Positions 17,150-24,886 of a stretch of DNA of 42,582 bases are shown piece by piece. Below the pieces are notes generated by a model. The model saw only the letters and a list, made by a program, of their open reading frames with translations, made no database searches and was not told the DNA's origin. Numbering within the stretch: position 1 is the stretch's first letter; each line of letters starts with the position of its first letter. The position numbers and the translations under genes are program-made. Origin of the DNA: an uncultured Comamonadaceae bacterium (GTDB lineage: Bacteria; Pseudomonadota; Gammaproteobacteria; Burkholderiales; Burkholderiaceae); the NCBI GenBank assembly GCA_946482595.1, contig CAMLSD010000033.1, positions 1 through 42,582 on the forward strand, written 5' to 3'.

Positions 17150-17374
17150 TCAGCAGGCGTTGCACTCCCGCGGCGCCGGCGACGCTGCGGGGGGGCGTGT
17201 CGCAGCTCGCCCGGTCGCGCCGATCGCCCGGCGCACGGTGGCGCCGATGCGGTCGAAAAACGCGGTGACGGCCTGGTGATGCAGGCGTGCGGCTTCGGCG
17301 CGTGCCGCTTCGAACACGGCCGCATGTTCGGCCGGGGTTGTGTGGCTTGCGCTGGGGCTGGGGGTGGGGTGCAT
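17150..17374 (-). CDS. Small helical protein of unknown function
   Basis: A 74-aa open frame with a good ribosome binding site (AGGAG, 7 nt before the ATG at 17374). The middle (residues 12-52) is a predicted amphipathic helix rich in Ala, Arg and His; the tail is Pro/Ala/Arg-rich and ends with two cysteines. Small proteins with a similar AARAEAxRLxxxAVxxFFxxI pattern are common in Burkholderiales and have no assigned function. It may be basic and membrane- or nucleic-acid-associated, but that is only a guess. Confidence 0.6.
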   Translation of the reverse strand: MHPTPSPSASHTTPAEHAAVFEAARAEAARLHHQAVTAFFDRIGATVRRAIGATGRAATRPPAASPAPRECNAC

Positions 17375-17489
17375 GGTCGACTCCTGGTTCGCAGTGCCTC
17401 GACTGTAGAAAGCCAGGCTGCACACGGAAACGCCACGCGCGGCAAATCGCTCTTGCACCGCCTGCAAAGCAGACGGGCCGGCGGGAGGT

Positions 17490-18953
17490 TCAGCCCCGAT
17501 GCCCGGGCGGAATGGTCGATGGATAGCTGAACGGCTGAAACGGCACACCCCAGTTGGCGGCCATGTCCATGACCTCATGGAAACGGTGCACCCAGGTCGA
17601 CGAGGTGGGATAGCACTGGTTCCAGAACGCGAAGATGGCCCAGGCCAGGGCCTCGAACTCCTGAGGCGAGGCCTCGGCCCATTGCGCCATGCGCATCATG
17701 CGGCCGGTGGTGAAGGACGGCCCGGCCCAGATCGGCATGCCCTGCACCCGCGCGGCCATCACGTAGCCGCTGTTTTCCTTCAGGGTGTACGGCCCGTCAT
17801 TGGGGCTGGCCGTCTTGTAGCGAAAGTCGGCCGTGCCGGCGATCGGACGACGCGAGTACTCCGGTTTGCCCTGGTCATTGATGCGGAACCAGGTGCCCTG
17901 GCTCATCTCGGCGGGCACCTCGACCAGCGCCGAGGCGTGTTTCTTCATGTAGTCGCACACGTCATGCAGCGTGACCACCCGGTCTTCGAAGTAGTAGGCG
18001 TCGGGCGCCTTCAGCACCTTGGGGATGCTGGCACCCGCCTTCTTGTACAGCGGCTGGTAGGGCAGGCGGGCCAGCGCTGTGGTGCCGTCGTTCAGCAAGG
18101 CTGCAAGGCTGGCCGGTGCGCCGGGCGCGCTGAACCGCATGCGCAGCTTGTCCAGCAATGCGGCCAGGTGGGCGCCGATGTAGCGCGACTGCACGGTGGC
18201 GCGTGCCAGCCGGGTCTCGGTGCCGTCGAGCGCCTCGCGCGCCAGGAATTCGCCCATCACGGCCCGGGCCATGTTGGTGTGATCGCCGAACACGAGGATG
18301 TGGCGTTGCTGCCCCATCTCGCGCCGGATGCGCCATGCGGCGGGGTCGGTGCCGCCCTGGGCGCTGATCCACTCCTTCAGGATCGGGAGGATCTCCCGCT
18401 TGAGGTGCACGAAAAAGTGGTGAAAGCCGCCCTGGACGTTCTGCGTGATTTCCTTCCAGGTCTGCTCGGCGTCGGTCATCTCGCGCAGCCGGCCGTCGGA
18501 CTCACGAAAGTGCAGGGTGGCCTGCACGACGTCCCAGCGGTAGGGCGCGCGCGCCTCGCCGGGCGCTGCCGGGTTGATCGGTGCCGGGCTGTACGGGCCG
18601 GCCTGCGCGGCGATGCGGTCGGCCTCGTCCTCAAGCACCGGATCGACCAGCCACCGCAGGGCCTCGCCAGGCGGCAAGGTCGGCACCATGCCCAGGCGCT
18701 GCTGCACCACGTGCGTCAGCTCGTGCGCCACCAACTGCTGTGTGGCCGGATCGTCCGGGTCGAAGGTGGTCGCGGCCAGGTAGATGTCGCTGCCATGATT
18801 GAAGGCGGCCGCGCCGGCGAGCGGCAGGCCCGTGTGCAGACGCACGTTGGTGAAGTCATGCCCGAGCAGCGCCTGCATGCGCGCGCGCAGACGCTCGGGC
18901 AGGGGCATGCCGCGGTGTGGGCAGCCACAAGAGAGGAAGGGCAGGGTGAACAT
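17490..18953 (-). CDS. DUF4157 HExxH-domain protein with unknown C-terminal domain
   Basis: A 487-aa protein. Residues 15-120 match the DUF4157 metallopeptidase-like domain: RLRARMQALLGHDFTNVRLH, AFNHGSDIYLA, then the zinc motif HELTH (77-81) and a likely third ligand Glu110 (VLEDEADRIAAQA). The remaining 370 residues are a separate domain I cannot name, with a conserved-looking Trp/Phe-rich tail (LAWAIFAFWNQCYP, HRFHEVMDMA). DUF4157 is known mainly from extracellular contractile injection system (eCIS) loci and toxin-like proteins, but no such genes are in this window. The start at 18953 has AGGAGAC 4-10 nt upstream. No signal peptide is evident. Confidence 0.85.
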   Translation of the reverse strand: MFTLPFLSCGCPHRGMPLPERLRARMQALLGHDFTNVRLHTGLPLAGAAAFNHGSDIYLAATTFDPDDPATQQLVAHELTHVVQQRLGMVPTLPPGEALRWLVDPVLEDEADRIAAQAGPYSPAPINPAAPGEARAPYRWDVVQATLHFRESDGRLREMTDAEQTWKEITQNVQGGFHHFFVHLKREILPILKEWISAQGGTDPAAWRIRREMGQQRHILVFGDHTNMARAVMGEFLAREALDGTETRLARATVQSRYIGAHLAALLDKLRMRFSAPGAPASLAALLNDGTTALARLPYQPLYKKAGASIPKVLKAPDAYYFEDRVVTLHDVCDYMKKHASALVEVPAEMSQGTWFRINDQGKPEYSRRPIAGTADFRYKTASPNDGPYTLKENSGYVMAARVQGMPIWAGPSFTTGRMMRMAQWAEASPQEFEALAWAIFAFWNQCYPTSSTWVHRFHEVMDMAANWGVPFQPFSYPSTIPPGHRG

Positions 18954-19075
18954 GCGGGTCTCCTGGGAAAGGGCGGTGTGCGGTCCGCCGGCGGAGGTCG
19001 GACGCAGCAGCCGCATTGTTCCGTGTCCACCTGCGCGGGTGGGGGCCACGTTGTGCCGTCATCGTAATCACTTGT

Positions 19076-19318
19076 GAGCGCCCCCAGGGCCGGGCTGCGC
19101 CCAGCCTGCCCCCCGAGGGGGGCAAGGAAACTTGGGGCGGCCCGGCGTTTCCTTGAGAGCGCCCCCAGGGCCGGGCTGCGCCCAGCCCGCCCCCCGCGGG
19201 GGTCAAGGAAGCTTGGGGCGGCCCGGCGTTTCCTTGAGAGCGCCCCCAGGGCCGGGCTGCGCCCAGTCCGCCCCCCACGGGGGTCAAGGAAACTTGGGGC
19301 GGCCCGGCGTTTCCTTGT
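19076..19318. repeat. Three tandem copies of an 81-bp GC-rich repeat
   Basis: Copies begin at 19076, 19157 and 19238, each 81 bp, and differ at only a few positions. Each contains a CCCCC...GGGGG palindrome and an AAGGAAACTTGGGG segment that resembles dispersed intergenic repeats of Burkholderiales. Because 81 is a multiple of three, all frames stay open and would encode a 27-residue Arg/Pro/Ala-rich repeat; I regard this as accidental. Confidence 0.9.
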
Positions 19319-19435
19319 GAACGTCCTCGGCCGCACTTCGGCGGCGGCGCTCAGCATGTGTAAGGAGACGCCCGCCGGCCCGACACAGTGCAAAGCCCTT
19401 GCACACCGGAGCCCACCTTGAGTCCCGTCCCGTTG

Positions 19436-19930
19436 ATGTCGCGCCGCAAGATGTTGTGGCTGGGCGCATGGCCCATCCTGGGTGCCGCAGCGTCAGCCGC
19501 CGACGCAGCCACCGCCTCGCTGCAGGGCCGCACACTGGATGGCCGGGCCTTCACGCTGGCGCAGCAGCGCGGCAAGGTGGTGCTCGTGATGCTGTGGTCG
19601 ACCGGCTGCGCGGTGTGTCGTGACATGTTGCCGGAGTTGCGTGCCAACTACGCCGGCTGGCAGGGCAAGCCCTTCGAGCTGGTGACCGTGGCGGTGGACG
19701 CACGCCGTGAGGACGTGCTCGCCTACGAAGCGCTGCTGGACCGCCTGGTGCCGATGACCCAGCGCTTTCCGTCGATGTGGCGTCGCAATCCGGCCCACCG
19801 GGACAACTTCGGCGCGCCGACGAGCCTGCCCGCAAGCTTCGTGATCGACCGCGAGGGCCGTGTCGTCGAGCAGCGCCTGGGGCGGCTGCCGCCTGACATC
19901 TGGGACCGCATCGCCGATCTCATGCCCTGA
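19436..19930 (+). CDS. TlpA-like periplasmic thioredoxin-fold protein
   Basis: About 164 aa. The N-terminus MSRRKMLWLGAWPILGAAAS is a twin-arginine-like or Sec signal ending at an Ala-rich cleavage site. The mature domain is a TlpA/ResA-type redoxin with the active-site pair Cys58/Cys61 (STGCAVCRDM) after a KVVLVMLW strand, and the cis-Pro loop in TSLPASFVIDREG. It should reduce or oxidise disulfides in the periplasm, for example in cytochrome or copper-site maturation. In-frame GTG (19388) and TTG (19421) starts upstream cannot be excluded; GGAG sits 8 nt before the TTG. The gene stands alone. Confidence 0.88.
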   Translation: MSRRKMLWLGAWPILGAAASAADAATASLQGRTLDGRAFTLAQQRGKVVLVMLWSTGCAVCRDMLPELRANYAGWQGKPFELVTVAVDARREDVLAYEALLDRLVPMTQRFPSMWRRNPAHRDNFGAPTSLPASFVIDREGRVVEQRLGRLPPDIWDRIADLMP

Positions 19931-19964
19931 GGCCGGCATCCTGCCGCGTGCCCGCCCGCGGATG

Positions 19965-20876
19965 TCAGGCAGGGGCTCCGGCCGAGCTGTCTGCCAGGAA
20001 GGGCAGAACCCGTTCGAGCAAGGCTTCGGGTGCCTCTTCGGCAACGTAGTGCCCGCAGGGCAGGGCTTCACCATGCACGCGCGAAGCCACCTTTTGCCAC
20101 TCGTCCAGCGGCCTGAAGCAGCGATGGACCACGCCCTGCTCGCCCCACAACGCCAGCACCGGCATTTCCAGCCGGCGTCCGGCGTCGCGGTCGGCGCGAT
20201 CGTGCTCGAGGTCGATCGTCGCAGCCGCGCGGTAGTCCTCGCACAGGCCATGCGCGGCGCCGGGCAGCGCAAGGCAGCGTTCGTATTCCGCGAGCGCGCG
20301 CGGATCGAAGGGCGCGAGCCCGGCGCTGCGGTTGCCCATCACGTAGCGCACGTAGCCTGCCGGGTCGGCCTCGATCGTGCGTTCGGGCAGCGGTGCGGGC
20401 TGGATCAGGAAGAACCAGTGCCAGTAGGCCCGCGCGAAGGCCTCGCTGGTCTGTTCGTACATGGCCAGGGTGGGGGCGATGTCCAGCAGCACCATGCGCT
20501 CGACCGCCTGCGGGTGGTCCATGGCCAGCCGGTGCGCCACGCGCGCGCCGCGGTCGTGGGCCAGCACCGCAAAGCGGGCGAACCCGAGCTGGCGCATCAG
20601 GTGCAGCATGTCGTGCGCCATCGTGCGCTTGGCGTAGGCCACGTGTTGCGGGTCGCCGGCGGGTTTCGATGAGGCGCCATAGCCGCGCAAGTCCGCGGCC
20701 ACCACCGTGTGGTGCCTGGCCAACGCCGGTGCCACGCGGTGCCAGATCGCCGAGGTCTGCGGATGGCCGTGCAGCAGCAGCAGCGGCGTGCCCCGCCCGC
20801 CGACGCGGCAGTGGATCTGCACCTCGGTGTCGATCGGTACGGTGCGCTGCACGAACTCAGGGAAGAGCGGATCCAT
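19965..20876 (-). CDS. Alpha/beta hydrolase resembling haloacetate (fluoroacetate) dehalogenase
   Basis: A 303-aa alpha/beta hydrolase. The pattern fits the haloacetate dehalogenase H-1/FAcD group. Nucleophile Asp108 is followed by Arg109 and Arg112 (HDRGARVAHR), which bind the carboxylate. Asp132 (LLDIAPT) and His276 (GHYVAEEAPE) complete the triad. His153, Trp154 and Tyr215 (YWHWFF, CEDYRA) sit where the fluoride pocket residues of FAcD lie. The oxyanion-region motif is HGHPQTSAIWH. It would hydrolyse C-F or C-Cl bonds of haloacetates to glycolate, although epoxide-hydrolase-like activity on another substrate is possible. No transporter or regulator for haloacids is adjacent. Confidence 0.85.
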   Translation of the reverse strand: MDPLFPEFVQRTVPIDTEVQIHCRVGGRGTPLLLLHGHPQTSAIWHRVAPALARHHTVVAADLRGYGASSKPAGDPQHVAYAKRTMAHDMLHLMRQLGFARFAVLAHDRGARVAHRLAMDHPQAVERMVLLDIAPTLAMYEQTSEAFARAYWHWFFLIQPAPLPERTIEADPAGYVRYVMGNRSAGLAPFDPRALAEYERCLALPGAAHGLCEDYRAAATIDLEHDRADRDAGRRLEMPVLALWGEQGVVHRCFRPLDEWQKVASRVHGEALPCGHYVAEEAPEALLERVLPFLADSSAGAPA

Positions 20877-20980
20877 GGGCGAGGCGGTCAGTCATGCGGG
20901 AAGACCCGATGGTAGCGGTGTCCCGAGCGGAACCGGCGTGATGCCGGCCCCGTCACCCGCGCATTGCCACCTCACGACAC

Positions 20981-20986
20981 TAGAAT
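20981..20986 (+). promoter_or_regulatory. Possible -10 element upstream of the ankyrin gene
   Basis: TAGAAT matches five of six consensus bases, 84 bp before the ankyrin gene start, in the 194-bp gap between divergent genes. No good -35 was found at 16-18 bp. The rest of this gap shows nothing recognisable. Confidence 0.3.
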
Positions 20987-21070
20987 CCCGGACACCCGCA
21001 GGCATCCGGCGCGCATCGCGTCGGCCACAAGTCGGGCCGTATGAATGTGTGAACTGCGCGGGAGGTGAAG

Positions 21071-21982
21071 GTGAGCGAAGGTAGTTCGATCCAAAGGCTG
21101 GTGTTCAGGCTGATTCCGACGCTCATGGTCATTGCCCTGCTCGGCTGGTGTGCCACCGGCAACCGGGGACGCCAGGAGGCGTTCCAGGCCAAGGTGGAGC
21201 TGGTGGAGATGTTCATGCAGGCCGGGTACATCGACAACCCGGGGGCCAACGTCGACCTGGCCCGCGTTGCTCGGCAGGCCGGCAAGACCGGCATGAACCG
21301 TGTGCTCTACGAAGGTGCGGCCAGTGCGTCTTTGCCGGCGTTGAAGTGGCTGGTGGAGAACGGCGCCGACCCGCGCGATGTCGGCACGCTCGAGGCCATG
21401 CCGCTCCTGCACCGGGCGGCCGAATCGCCGCGCCATGACCGCATGGAATATTTCCTGAGCCTGGGGCTCGATCCGATGCAACGCAACCGCGAGGGGCTCA
21501 GCGTGCTCCATGTCGCAGCCCGTGGGGGCCTGGATGATCGTGTCCTGCAACTTCTGCTGTCCAAGGGCCTGAAGATCACGGACGAGACGTCGTTGGGCCA
21601 GAAACCCATCCACTTTGCCTCGGTCAAGTCCATCCCGGTGCTGGTGGGCGCCGGTGCCGACATCGAGGCCAAGGACATCAACGGCCGCACGCCACTGCAC
21701 AACGCCGCGTTCGTCGGGCGAGACGACATCGTGACCGAACTGCTGCGCATGAATGCTTCGGTGTTTGCCACGGACAAGCAGGGCCGCACGCCGCTGCACC
21801 TGGCGGCGATGGGCAACCCCAGATCGGTGTACGACAGCCGGGGCTCTTCGGTGGTTGACACCCTGCTGGCCGCTGGTGCGCCCAAGACCGTCCGCGACAA
21901 CGACAACATGACACCCGGCGAGCTGGCGGCCGCACAGCGCAAGGGTGGCTACCGCAACAACGACTTCCCGAGCAAGCTGTGA
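21071..21982 (+). CDS. Membrane-anchored ankyrin-repeat protein
   Basis: About 303 aa. Residues 9-27 form a single hydrophobic segment (VFRLIPTLMVIALLGWCA), either a signal anchor or an uncleaved signal. It is followed by at least four ankyrin repeats from about residue 85 to 285 (for example GRTPLHNAAFVGRDDIVTEL, GRTPLHLAAMG), so the bulk is probably periplasmic and binds a protein partner. GTG at 21071 was chosen because GGAGG (21061-21065) is at proper distance. The stop overlaps the methyltransferase start as GTGA, so the two are co-translated. Confidence 0.87.
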   Translation: MSEGSSIQRLVFRLIPTLMVIALLGWCATGNRGRQEAFQAKVELVEMFMQAGYIDNPGANVDLARVARQAGKTGMNRVLYEGAASASLPALKWLVENGADPRDVGTLEAMPLLHRAAESPRHDRMEYFLSLGLDPMQRNREGLSVLHVAARGGLDDRVLQLLLSKGLKITDETSLGQKPIHFASVKSIPVLVGAGADIEAKDINGRTPLHNAAFVGRDDIVTELLRMNASVFATDKQGRTPLHLAAMGNPRSVYDSRGSSVVDTLLAAGAPKTVRDNDNMTPGELAAAQRKGGYRNNDFPSKL

Positions 21983-23139
21983 TCGAGCCGGCCGCAGCCG
22001 CGCTCGTGAGCTGGCGGGGCGCGGCTGGTGAACGCTCTGCACGGTGGCGCTCCCACAGCGGCACGCCGGCCCCACGCCGCGCCGTCGCGGCCGACGACAC
22101 CCTGCCGGCCGACAAGGCCTACCGCCTCGCGTGTGAAGGCACGGCCCTCGTCTGGCAAGGGGACTTCCACAATGCCCGCCAGTTGCTGCAGGCGCTGGCA
22201 CGCCGCATCGACCGGCGTCCGCACAAGGGGCGCCAGGCGGACGCCCCTGCAGAGTCGACGGCGCAGGCCTTTCATCGCCATCGCCAGGCCCAGGGGCACC
22301 GGGCGCGCATCCTGGCGATGCTGGTGCTGCCGGTCGAGCCGGGTCATGTGATCGAGCTGCGCCGCGCCCCCGACGTGCGCGAGGCCTGCGAGGCGGCGTA
22401 CGGTCCGGCCGACGAGCCCTACCTCGTCTCGCTGCGTGAGCTGCAGGGCTTGATCGGCGCGCACGAGTGGCGTCGCAAGGGGGTGGCCGTGAAGGCGCTC
22501 GGCGACGTCATCCATCCGCACTATGGCGTCTTTTCGCCCGTGCGTGGCGAGTACATCGACCTGGTCGCACGCACGCCGCTGCCGGGTGCCCTGGCGCAGC
22601 ATCCGACAGCGTTCGACATCGGCACCGGCACCGGTGTGCTGGCGGCCCTGCTGGCGCGCCGTGGTGTGGCTCAGGTCGTGGCGACCGACATCGACCCGCG
22701 CGCCCTGGACTGCGCCCGCAGCAACCTCCAGCGCCTGGGCCTGGCGCCCCGGGTGCAGCTGCTGCAGGCCGATCTGTTCCCGCCCGGGCAGGCCGGGCTG
22801 CTGGTGTGCAATCCGCCATGGGTGCCCGCGCGGCCGACGTCCACCGTCGAGCAGGCGGTCTACGACCCCGACAGCCGCATGCTGCGCGCCTTCCTCGCCG
22901 GCGCGCGCGAGCACCTTGCACCGGCGGGCGAGGCCTGGCTCATCCTGTCCGACCTTGCGGAACACCTGGGGCTGCGCACGCGCGCCGAACTCGAGGCCTG
23001 GATCGCCGATGGCGGCCTGCAGGTGGTCGGCCGTCTGGACATCCGCCCGCGTCACGGCAAGGCCTTCGACCCGGATGACCCGCTGCACCTTGCGCGCTCG
23101 GCCGAGGTGACCTCGCTGTGGCGCCTGGCCGCCCGCTGA
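21979..23139 (+). CDS. Class I SAM-dependent methyltransferase (NPPW type)
   Basis: A 386-aa protein. The C-terminal half is a Rossmann methyltransferase: SAM-binding AFDIGTGTGVLAALLARRG (about residue 212), acidic loop ATDIDPRAL, and active-site NPPW near residue 278. NPPY/W is the signature of N-methyltransferases acting on amide or exocyclic amino groups (PrmC/HemK, RlmG and DNA methylases). The N-terminal 180 residues are a less typical Arg/Ala-rich region with no named domain. It starts at GTG overlapping the ankyrin stop codon. It could modify rRNA or a protein; the target is unknown. Confidence 0.86.
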   Translation: MIEPAAAALVSWRGAAGERSARWRSHSGTPAPRRAVAADDTLPADKAYRLACEGTALVWQGDFHNARQLLQALARRIDRRPHKGRQADAPAESTAQAFHRHRQAQGHRARILAMLVLPVEPGHVIELRRAPDVREACEAAYGPADEPYLVSLRELQGLIGAHEWRRKGVAVKALGDVIHPHYGVFSPVRGEYIDLVARTPLPGALAQHPTAFDIGTGTGVLAALLARRGVAQVVATDIDPRALDCARSNLQRLGLAPRVQLLQADLFPPGQAGLLVCNPPWVPARPTSTVEQAVYDPDSRMLRAFLAGAREHLAPAGEAWLILSDLAEHLGLRTRAELEAWIADGGLQVVGRLDIRPRHGKAFDPDDPLHLARSAEVTSLWRLAAR

Positions 23140-23199
23140 ACCTGCGCGACCCCCTTGGCGCCGCGCGGCGCGACGATGTGTAACACCGCGCGAAGCCTG

Positions 23200-23228
23200 T
23201 TGACATGTTATGTCACGCCACCTATCGT
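23200..23228 (+). promoter_or_regulatory. Sigma-70 promoter with overlapping palindromic operator for the PspA-flotillin-ATPase cluster
   Basis: TTGACA at 23200-23205 (perfect -35), a 17-bp spacer and TATCGT at 23223-23228. A perfect palindrome TGACAT-GTT-ATGTCA (23201-23215) covers the -35 and half of the spacer, as expected for a repressor or anti-activator site. It is the only clear promoter before the seven-gene run and lies 44 bp from the first start codon. No sigma-54 element (GG-N10-GC) of the PspF-controlled kind was found. Confidence 0.68.
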
Positions 23229-23271
23229 GTGTGCATCGGGCCAATCGCCAGTGCCTGTCACGAGAGGAGCC

Positions 23272-23688
23272 ATGAAAACGCTGCATGAACAGTTGAGGGG
23301 GCTGGACGCACTGACCGGTGCGGCCATGGGCGGACTGGGCGTGAACCTCCAGCCCATTCCCGGCGAGGTGCCCGTGATCCAGGTGAGCATCGAGGGGCGC
23401 GAGGAGCTGCCCATCTTCATCACCTGTTCCGATTCGCAGGTGCTGTGCATGTGCTACCTGTGGGCCGACGACGAGGTGCGCCCTGAACTGCGCACCGACA
23501 TGCTCGAGACCCTGCTCGACCTGAACCCTTCGGTGCCGCTGTCGTCCTTCGGGCGTGTGGGTCATCGCTACGTGCTGTTCGGCGCCCTGGCGCGCGACGC
23601 CCGTGTCGAAGACATCGCCAAGGACGTCGCCGTGCTCAGCGACAACGCACTCGACGCGCTGGAAGCGCTGTCGGAGTTCCTCAAGTAA
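23272..23688 (+). CDS. DUF2170 (YjfI-like) protein
   Basis: A 138-aa cytosolic protein of the DUF2170/YjfI family, recognised from its overall pattern (LPIFITCSDSQVLCMCYLWADDEVRPE, PSVPLSSFGRVGHRYVLFGAL) and its place before a PspA gene, as in the E. coli yjfIJ pair. Structure-based comparisons have likened the family to secretion chaperones of the CesT/Tir type, so it may be an adaptor for PspA. The ATG at 23272 follows GAGAGGAG. It is the first gene of the cluster and ends 12 bp before pspA. Confidence 0.9.
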   Translation: MKTLHEQLRGLDALTGAAMGGLGVNLQPIPGEVPVIQVSIEGREELPIFITCSDSQVLCMCYLWADDEVRPELRTDMLETLLDLNPSVPLSSFGRVGHRYVLFGALARDARVEDIAKDVAVLSDNALDALEALSEFLK

Positions 23689-23700
23689 GCGGAGACCGCC

Positions 23701-24423
23701 ATGTCCGTGATCAAGAAGCTCATGACCCTGCTGCGCGGCAGCGCCCGCGAGATCGGCGAAAGCGTCATCGATGCCAACGCCACCCGCATCTATGAGCAGG
23801 AAATCCTCGACGCGAAGCACAGCATCGACCAGGCCAAGGGCGACCTCACCGGCGTGATGGCCAAGGAGATGCAGACCGCCCGCCAGATCGAAAAGCTGCG
23901 TGCCGAGGTGCAGCGCTACGAGGGCCTGGCCGTCGAGGCACTGAACAAGCAGAACGAAACCCTGGCCGAGGAAGTGGCTGCCAAGGTGGCGGCGCTCGAG
24001 GCCGAGCTCGACGAGCAGACCAAGGCGCACGCAAGCTATGCCGTGCAGGTCTCACGCCTGAAAGACCTCATCAAGACCGCCGAGGCGCGCATCCGCGAGC
24101 ACGAGCGCGAGATCGGCATGGCCAAGACCACTGAAAGTGTTTATCGCGCCACCCGTTCGATCTCCGAGAACATCGGCAGCAGCGGCTCGCGCCTGGTCAA
24201 TGCGAAGGAATCGCTTGAGCGCATCAAGCAGCGCCACGAGGAACTCGCCGACCGTATGACCGCGGCCAGCCAGCTCGACAACGAGTTCGGCCATGGCGCC
24301 CTTGAGAAGAAGCTCGAAGCCGCCGGCATCGGCGGGCAGGGCGAGCGCACGCGCCAGGCGATGGAGCGTATTCGCGCCCGCCAGGCTGCTGCAGGACAGC
24401 CGGCACCCAAGGCCGAGGGATGA
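23701..24423 (+). CDS. pspA: PspA/IM30 family membrane-remodelling protein (YjfJ-like)
   Basis: A 240-aa coiled-coil protein of the PspA/Vipp1 (bacterial ESCRT-III-like) family. Residues 1-25 form the amphipathic membrane-binding helix, followed by a long hairpin of heptad-rich helices to about residue 165 (EQEILDAKHSIDQAKGDL, EVAAKVAALEAELDEQTKAHASYA) and a C-terminal helical region (ESLERIKQRHEELADRM). Such proteins oligomerise on the inner membrane and relieve envelope stress. It lacks the pspBC and pspF neighbours of the enterobacterial psp operon; its partners here are YjfI-, YqiJ- and YqiK-like proteins and a giant ATPase. It overlaps the next gene by ATGA. Confidence 0.95.
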   Translation: MSVIKKLMTLLRGSAREIGESVIDANATRIYEQEILDAKHSIDQAKGDLTGVMAKEMQTARQIEKLRAEVQRYEGLAVEALNKQNETLAEEVAAKVAALEAELDEQTKAHASYAVQVSRLKDLIKTAEARIREHEREIGMAKTTESVYRATRSISENIGSSGSRLVNAKESLERIKQRHEELADRMTAASQLDNEFGHGALEKKLEAAGIGGQGERTRQAMERIRARQAAAGQPAPKAEG

Positions 24424-24809
24424 GCCCGCGTGCGCCGCGGCATGCCGTGGCCAAGCCGGCCCGCTGGACTGGCTCGGACGATGCGCTCAAGGCCGTGCAG
24501 GTGGCTTTCGACGTCGAAGAGGCGGTGCTGGATGCCGTGCGCACGGCCGCCTTCGAGAACAACGTGTCCACCTCCGATCAGATCCGCCGCCTGCTCGACC
24601 TGCCCACGTCCACCCGGCCCAAGCGCCCGCGCTTGACCGTGTCGCTCACGGCAGCGGACTATGAGGTGCTGGCAGCGCGCTATGGCGTGCCGCTGGACGA
24701 CCGGCTCACCATCAAGGAGCGCGTGACCGAAGAGCTGATCCGTTTTGCCCGCCCCGAGAAGGGCACGCGCGCCGCGCGTGCGCCCCGGGCCGGGCCGGCG
24801 CGGCGCTGA
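24420..24809 (+). CDS. Small protein resembling two ribbon-helix-helix units in tandem
   Basis: A 129-aa basic protein with no annotated family that I can name. Residues 24-60 (KAVQVAFDVEEAVLDAVRTA then NVSTSDQIRRLLDLP) read like a strand-helix-helix RHH DNA-binding unit. Residues 70-112 (RLTVSLTAADYEVLAARYG ... IKERVTEELIRFA) repeat the pattern. The C-terminal tail is Arg/Ala-rich. A tandem RHH could form a DNA-binding pseudodimer and so be the cluster's own regulator; the palindrome at 23201-23215 is the obvious candidate site. Alternatively it is a structural adaptor. It overlaps pspA by ATGA, so it is co-translated with it. Confidence 0.72.
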   Translation: MSPRAPRHAVAKPARWTGSDDALKAVQVAFDVEEAVLDAVRTAAFENNVSTSDQIRRLLDLPTSTRPKRPRLTVSLTAADYEVLAARYGVPLDDRLTIKERVTEELIRFARPEKGTRAARAPRAGPARR

Positions 24810-24886
24810 ATCTGCGCGCCGGCAGGGATCACCCTCCCTGCCACACCACACAAGACCAGACAAGACACACCAAACGGAGGGGACGC

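Noticed and set aside
19076..19318. Possible CRISPR array
   Set aside because: The repeats are directly adjacent 81-bp units with no unique spacers and no cas genes nearby.
19074..19421. A 115-codon frame encoding three 27-residue repeats
   Set aside because: The repeat length of 81 bp keeps every frame open by chance; the peptide is Arg/Pro/Ala-rich, with no plausible start signal, and the DNA resembles a dispersed intergenic repeat.
23140..23271. Sigma-54 promoter for PspF-type control of the pspA cluster
   Set aside because: No GG-N10-GC pair with the right context was found; a consensus-like sigma-70 promoter is present instead.
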